64,000 nt of DNA from Staphylococcus durrellii (GTDB lineage: Bacteria; Bacillota; Bacilli; Staphylococcales; Staphylococcaceae), in NCBI RefSeq assembly GCF_015594545.1, contig NZ_JADIIO010000001.1:558001-622000 (forward strand). The letters are read 5' to 3'. Every line of letters begins with the position of its first letter. Within the stretch, counting starts at the first letter, position 1. The notes beneath the pieces are model-generated. The model was not told where the DNA came from. It did no database searches and saw only the letters and a program-made list of their open reading frames with translations. A program made the position numbers and the translations under genes. Shown here one piece after another: positions 62,066 through 64,000 of this stretch.

Positions 62066-63454
62066 ATGAATGATGAAACAGAATTACATAGGGGGCTGAG
62101 TGCGCGTCAAATTAGAATGATCGCACTTGGTGGAACTATCGGTGTCGGACTATTCATGGGGGCAACGAGTACAATTAAATGGACTGGACCTTCAGTTATA
62201 TTTGCCTATTTAATTGCAGGTTTGTTTTTATTTTTAGTGATGCGTGCAATGGGTGAAATGGTTTATCTATACCCAACTACAGGTTCATTTGCAAACTTTG
62301 CAAGTGATTACATACATCCAGTTGCAGGTTATTTGACGGCTTGGAGTAATATTTTCCAGTGGATAGTCGTCGGTATGAGTGAGGTTATAGCCGTCGGTGA
62401 ATATATGAACTTTTGGTTCCCTCACTTACCTCAATGGATTCCAGGCGTTATAGTTGTTTTATTATTAGCAGCAGCTAACTTAGTTTCCGTAAAGGCATTC
62501 GGCGAATTTGAATTCTGGTTTGCTATGATTAAAGTTGTAACAATTATTTTAATGATTGTTGCAGGTTTAGGACTAATATTCTTTGGCTTTGGTAATGGTG
62601 GTAATGCTATCGGATTGTCTAATTTATGGTCTAATGGTGGCTTCATGCCAAATGGTTGGCTAGGATTTTTCTTTGCGTTATCAATTGTTATCGGTTCATA
62701 TCAAGGGGTAGAACTTATTGGTATTTCTGCTGGTGAGACAAAAGATCCTCAGAAAAATATAAAGAGCGCAGTTAATGGCATTATATGGCGTATATTAATA
62801 TTCTACTTAGGTGCGATTTTCGTTATTGTTACCGTTTATCCTTGGGATGAACTTGGTAATATTGGTAGTCCGTTCACAGCTACATTTGCAAAAGTAGGTA
62901 TTACTTTCGCTGCAGGACTTATTAACTTTGTAGTACTAACGGCAGCAATGTCAGGCTGTAACTCAGGGATATTCAGTGCGAGTCGGATGACTTTCACATT
63001 AGCTCAAAAAGGTCAAATGCCAAAAGTATTCTTGAAAATAATGAAAAATGGCGTACCAGCATATACTGTTATTGCAATTTCTATTGGTATATTAATTGGT
63101 GCATTATTAAACGTAATCTTACCTTTATTTATTAAAGGTGCAGATAGTGTCTTTGTATATGTTTATAGTGCTTCAATCTTACCCGGAATGGTGCCATGGT
63201 TTATGATATTAATTAGTCATTTAAGATTTAGAAAATTACATCCTGAAGAAGCAGAAGGACACCCATTCACTATGCCGGGTGGAAAATTTGCTAGCTATAT
63301 TACTATCTTGTTCTTTGTTGTAGTATTGATTGGTATGTTATTTAACAAAGAGACAGTTGTATCAGTATTGATTGGGATTGTATTTTTAGTATTTATGACA
63401 ATTTTCTATTTCGTAAAAGGTTACCATAAATTAAATAAAGAAGATCAAATTTAA
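62066..63454 (+). CDS. Amino acid permease (AAT family, APC superfamily)
   Basis: A 462-residue, 12-helix permease. Seen: the AAT family start LHRGLSARQIRMIALGGTIGVGLFMG, GPSVIFAYLIAG, the helix-3/4 signature MGEMVYLYPTTGSFANFASDYIHP and GSYQGVELIGISAGETKDP. Relatives include the D-alanine/D-serine/glycine, GABA and asparagine permeases, and the exact amino acid cannot be read from sequence. The ribosome site is weak (GAGAGAG / AGGTTAA). Confidence 0.88.
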   Translation: MNDETELHRGLSARQIRMIALGGTIGVGLFMGATSTIKWTGPSVIFAYLIAGLFLFLVMRAMGEMVYLYPTTGSFANFASDYIHPVAGYLTAWSNIFQWIVVGMSEVIAVGEYMNFWFPHLPQWIPGVIVVLLLAAANLVSVKAFGEFEFWFAMIKVVTIILMIVAGLGLIFFGFGNGGNAIGLSNLWSNGGFMPNGWLGFFFALSIVIGSYQGVELIGISAGETKDPQKNIKSAVNGIIWRILIFYLGAIFVIVTVYPWDELGNIGSPFTATFAKVGITFAAGLINFVVLTAAMSGCNSGIFSASRMTFTLAQKGQMPKVFLKIMKNGVPAYTVIAISIGILIGALLNVILPLFIKGADSVFVYVYSASILPGMVPWFMILISHLRFRKLHPEEAEGHPFTMPGGKFASYITILFFVVVLIGMLFNKETVVSVLIGIVFLVFMTIFYFVKGYHKLNKEDQI

Positions 63455-63468
63455 TTTGGTTAATTAAA

Positions 63469-63513
63469 CTAAAAAGCACGACCCCATGTTTATTGGGATC
63501 GTGCTTTTTGTAT
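63469..63513 (+). terminator. Terminator of amino-acid permease gene
   Basis: AAAAGCACGACCCCA / GGGATCGTGCTTTT with one mismatch, T-run. Confidence 0.88.
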
Positions 63514-63521
63514 CTTCAAAA

Positions 63522-63585
63522 TAAAAACACTTCATAGTTAGATGGCTAAGGCTGTATTAGCTTACTATGAAGTGTTTTATTTTAA
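63522..63585 (-). terminator. Terminator of RpiR/SIS gene
   Basis: AAAACACTTCATAGT (63524-63538) / ACTATGAAGTGTTTT (63564-63578), with a small inner GCTAA/TTAGC hairpin. Confidence 0.85.
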
Positions 63586-64000
63586 TGCTTGAATTTAATA
63601 TTAGATAGATGTTTATGATAGTTATCTAAAGCCATTTTAGATTGCGTAATAGAGTCAAGTGACTCATGATAATGTAGTGATATATAGCGATAATATAAAA
63701 TGTCGACAGTAAAAAGTTGCGCAAATAATGAAGTAGTCGCTGCCATACGTAATTCATTTTCATCTGTTGAGCCATAGACAATTGTATGATTAGACATTTT
63801 TGCTATAGGGTTTGAACGTGTACTTGTTATAGTGACAATTGGTATTTTATAATCATTTGCTACCTTGACCATGGATTGCAGTTCACTGTGATAACCTTGA
63901 TTAGTAACAAGGATAATACAATCATTGGCATCATGTGTTGCTAGAGTAGTCATAAACAAATGAGCTTCTTCCATCATTCTGACATTTAAACCGATTCTCG
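63582..64000 (-). CDS. RpiR family regulator, C-terminal SIS domain (truncated by window edge)
   Basis: The last 139 residues of a minus-strand protein whose reading frame continues past base 64000 (RIGLNVRMMEEAHLF at the edge). The visible part is a SIS domain: CIILVTNQGYHSELQSMVKVAND and PIVTITSTRSNPIAKMSNHTIVYGSTDENE, the sugar-phosphate pocket of MurR/RpiR regulators. The N-terminal HTH is expected outside the window. Gln replaces the usual Ser of the S-x-S-G-x-(S/T) loop (TNQGYH), so ligand binding may differ. Confidence 0.8.
   Translation of the reverse strand, partial: RIGLNVRMMEEAHLFMTTLATHDANDCIILVTNQGYHSELQSMVKVANDYKIPIVTITSTRSNPIAKMSNHTIVYGSTDENELRMAATTSLFAQLFTVDILYYRYISLHYHESLDSITQSKMALDNYHKHLSNIKFKH

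Noticed and set aside
1..64000. Mobile element, prophage, CRISPR, toxin-antitoxin or restriction system
   Set aside because: I found no transposase, integrase, terminase, methylase, Cas or toxin-like protein, and no direct-repeat array. All long frames are metabolic, transport or envelope genes.
1..64000. tRNA or rRNA genes
   Set aside because: No tRNA-like cloverleaf with GTTCRANNC and no rRNA sequence was noticed on either strand. A dedicated tRNA scan would be the decisive check.

Overview
The window is a stretch of low-GC Firmicutes chromosome that I assign to the genus Staphylococcus and, most likely, to a species other than S. aureus. Many proteins read as close but not identical relatives of S. 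aureus proteins I know: HssR/HssS, HrtA/HrtB, TcaR/TcaA/TcaB, Fni, RpiA, LyrA(SpdC), HutG/HutU/HutI and GlvC. Much of the gene order from mqo through hssSR-hrtBA, tca, emrAB, corA, fni, rpiA-lyrA and hut to glvC also follows the S. aureus pattern as I remember it. I see no rRNA, tRNA, transposase, integrase, phage gene, CRISPR array or defence cassette. This is core or soft-core chromosome rather than an island.

Layout. 1-5.2 kb: end of a TauE/SafE exporter, a sugar/H+ symporter, an AcuI/YhdH oxidoreductase, a GNAT acetyltransferase and an Asn/Ser/Asp-rich lipoprotein. 5.2-8.1 kb: a two-gene minus-strand envelope module (CDP-glycerol glycerophosphotransferase and family-4 glycosyltransferase). 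8.6-14.4 kb: malate:quinone oxidoreductase, then the haem-stress module, with hssRS divergent from hrtBA around a clear HssR direct repeat. 14.8-22.2 kb: a YdcF protein, then tcaR, tcaA and tcaB with a large MMPL exporter inserted on the opposite strand between tcaR and tcaA. 22.3-25.6 kb: a TetR regulator divergent from an EmrA/EmrB-like efflux pair, with an operator-like inverted repeat between them. 25.7-36.8 kb: a membrane protein, an esterase, a thioesterase pair, CorA, Fni, GltS, an NhaC-type antiporter, 3-methyladenine glycosylase, a DUF805 protein and ribulokinase. 37-44.1 kb: an ABC-2 exporter, GalM, a MOSC protein, RpiA and LyrA/SpdC. 44.4-49.3 kb: histidine utilisation (hutG, LysR regulator, hutU-hutI). 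49.4-55.8 kb: a SulP transporter with an M20 amidohydrolase, an SDR, a flavin reductase, a second NhaC-type antiporter and an SRPBCC protein. 55.8-64 kb: an RpiR regulator divergent from an alpha-glucoside PTS transporter, a hypothetical protein, a BASS transporter, a HAD phosphatase, small membrane proteins, an amino-acid permease and a truncated RpiR/SIS regulator.

Regulation. Catabolite-responsive (cre) elements stand before the sugar symporter, hutG, glvC, gltS and, less perfectly, araB. A near-consensus CodY box precedes the BASS transporter. LysR-type palindromes fill the hut intergenic region. Most genes are followed by intrinsic terminators.

What stands out: (i) the split tcaR / MMPL / tcaA arrangement with four related palindromic sites, one lying exactly between the -35 and -10 of tcaA; (ii) a dispersed hairpin family with an invariant CTAT-N9-ATAG core, occurring at least five times and in at least two places attached to a conserved ~120-bp body between convergent genes; (iii) a second intergenic repeat family ending in GGRGC-type terminators; (iv) intrinsic-terminator hairpins placed in front of genes (mqo and the second antiporter) rather than behind them. 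I found no clearly new multi-gene system. The best leads are these regulatory and repeat structures.
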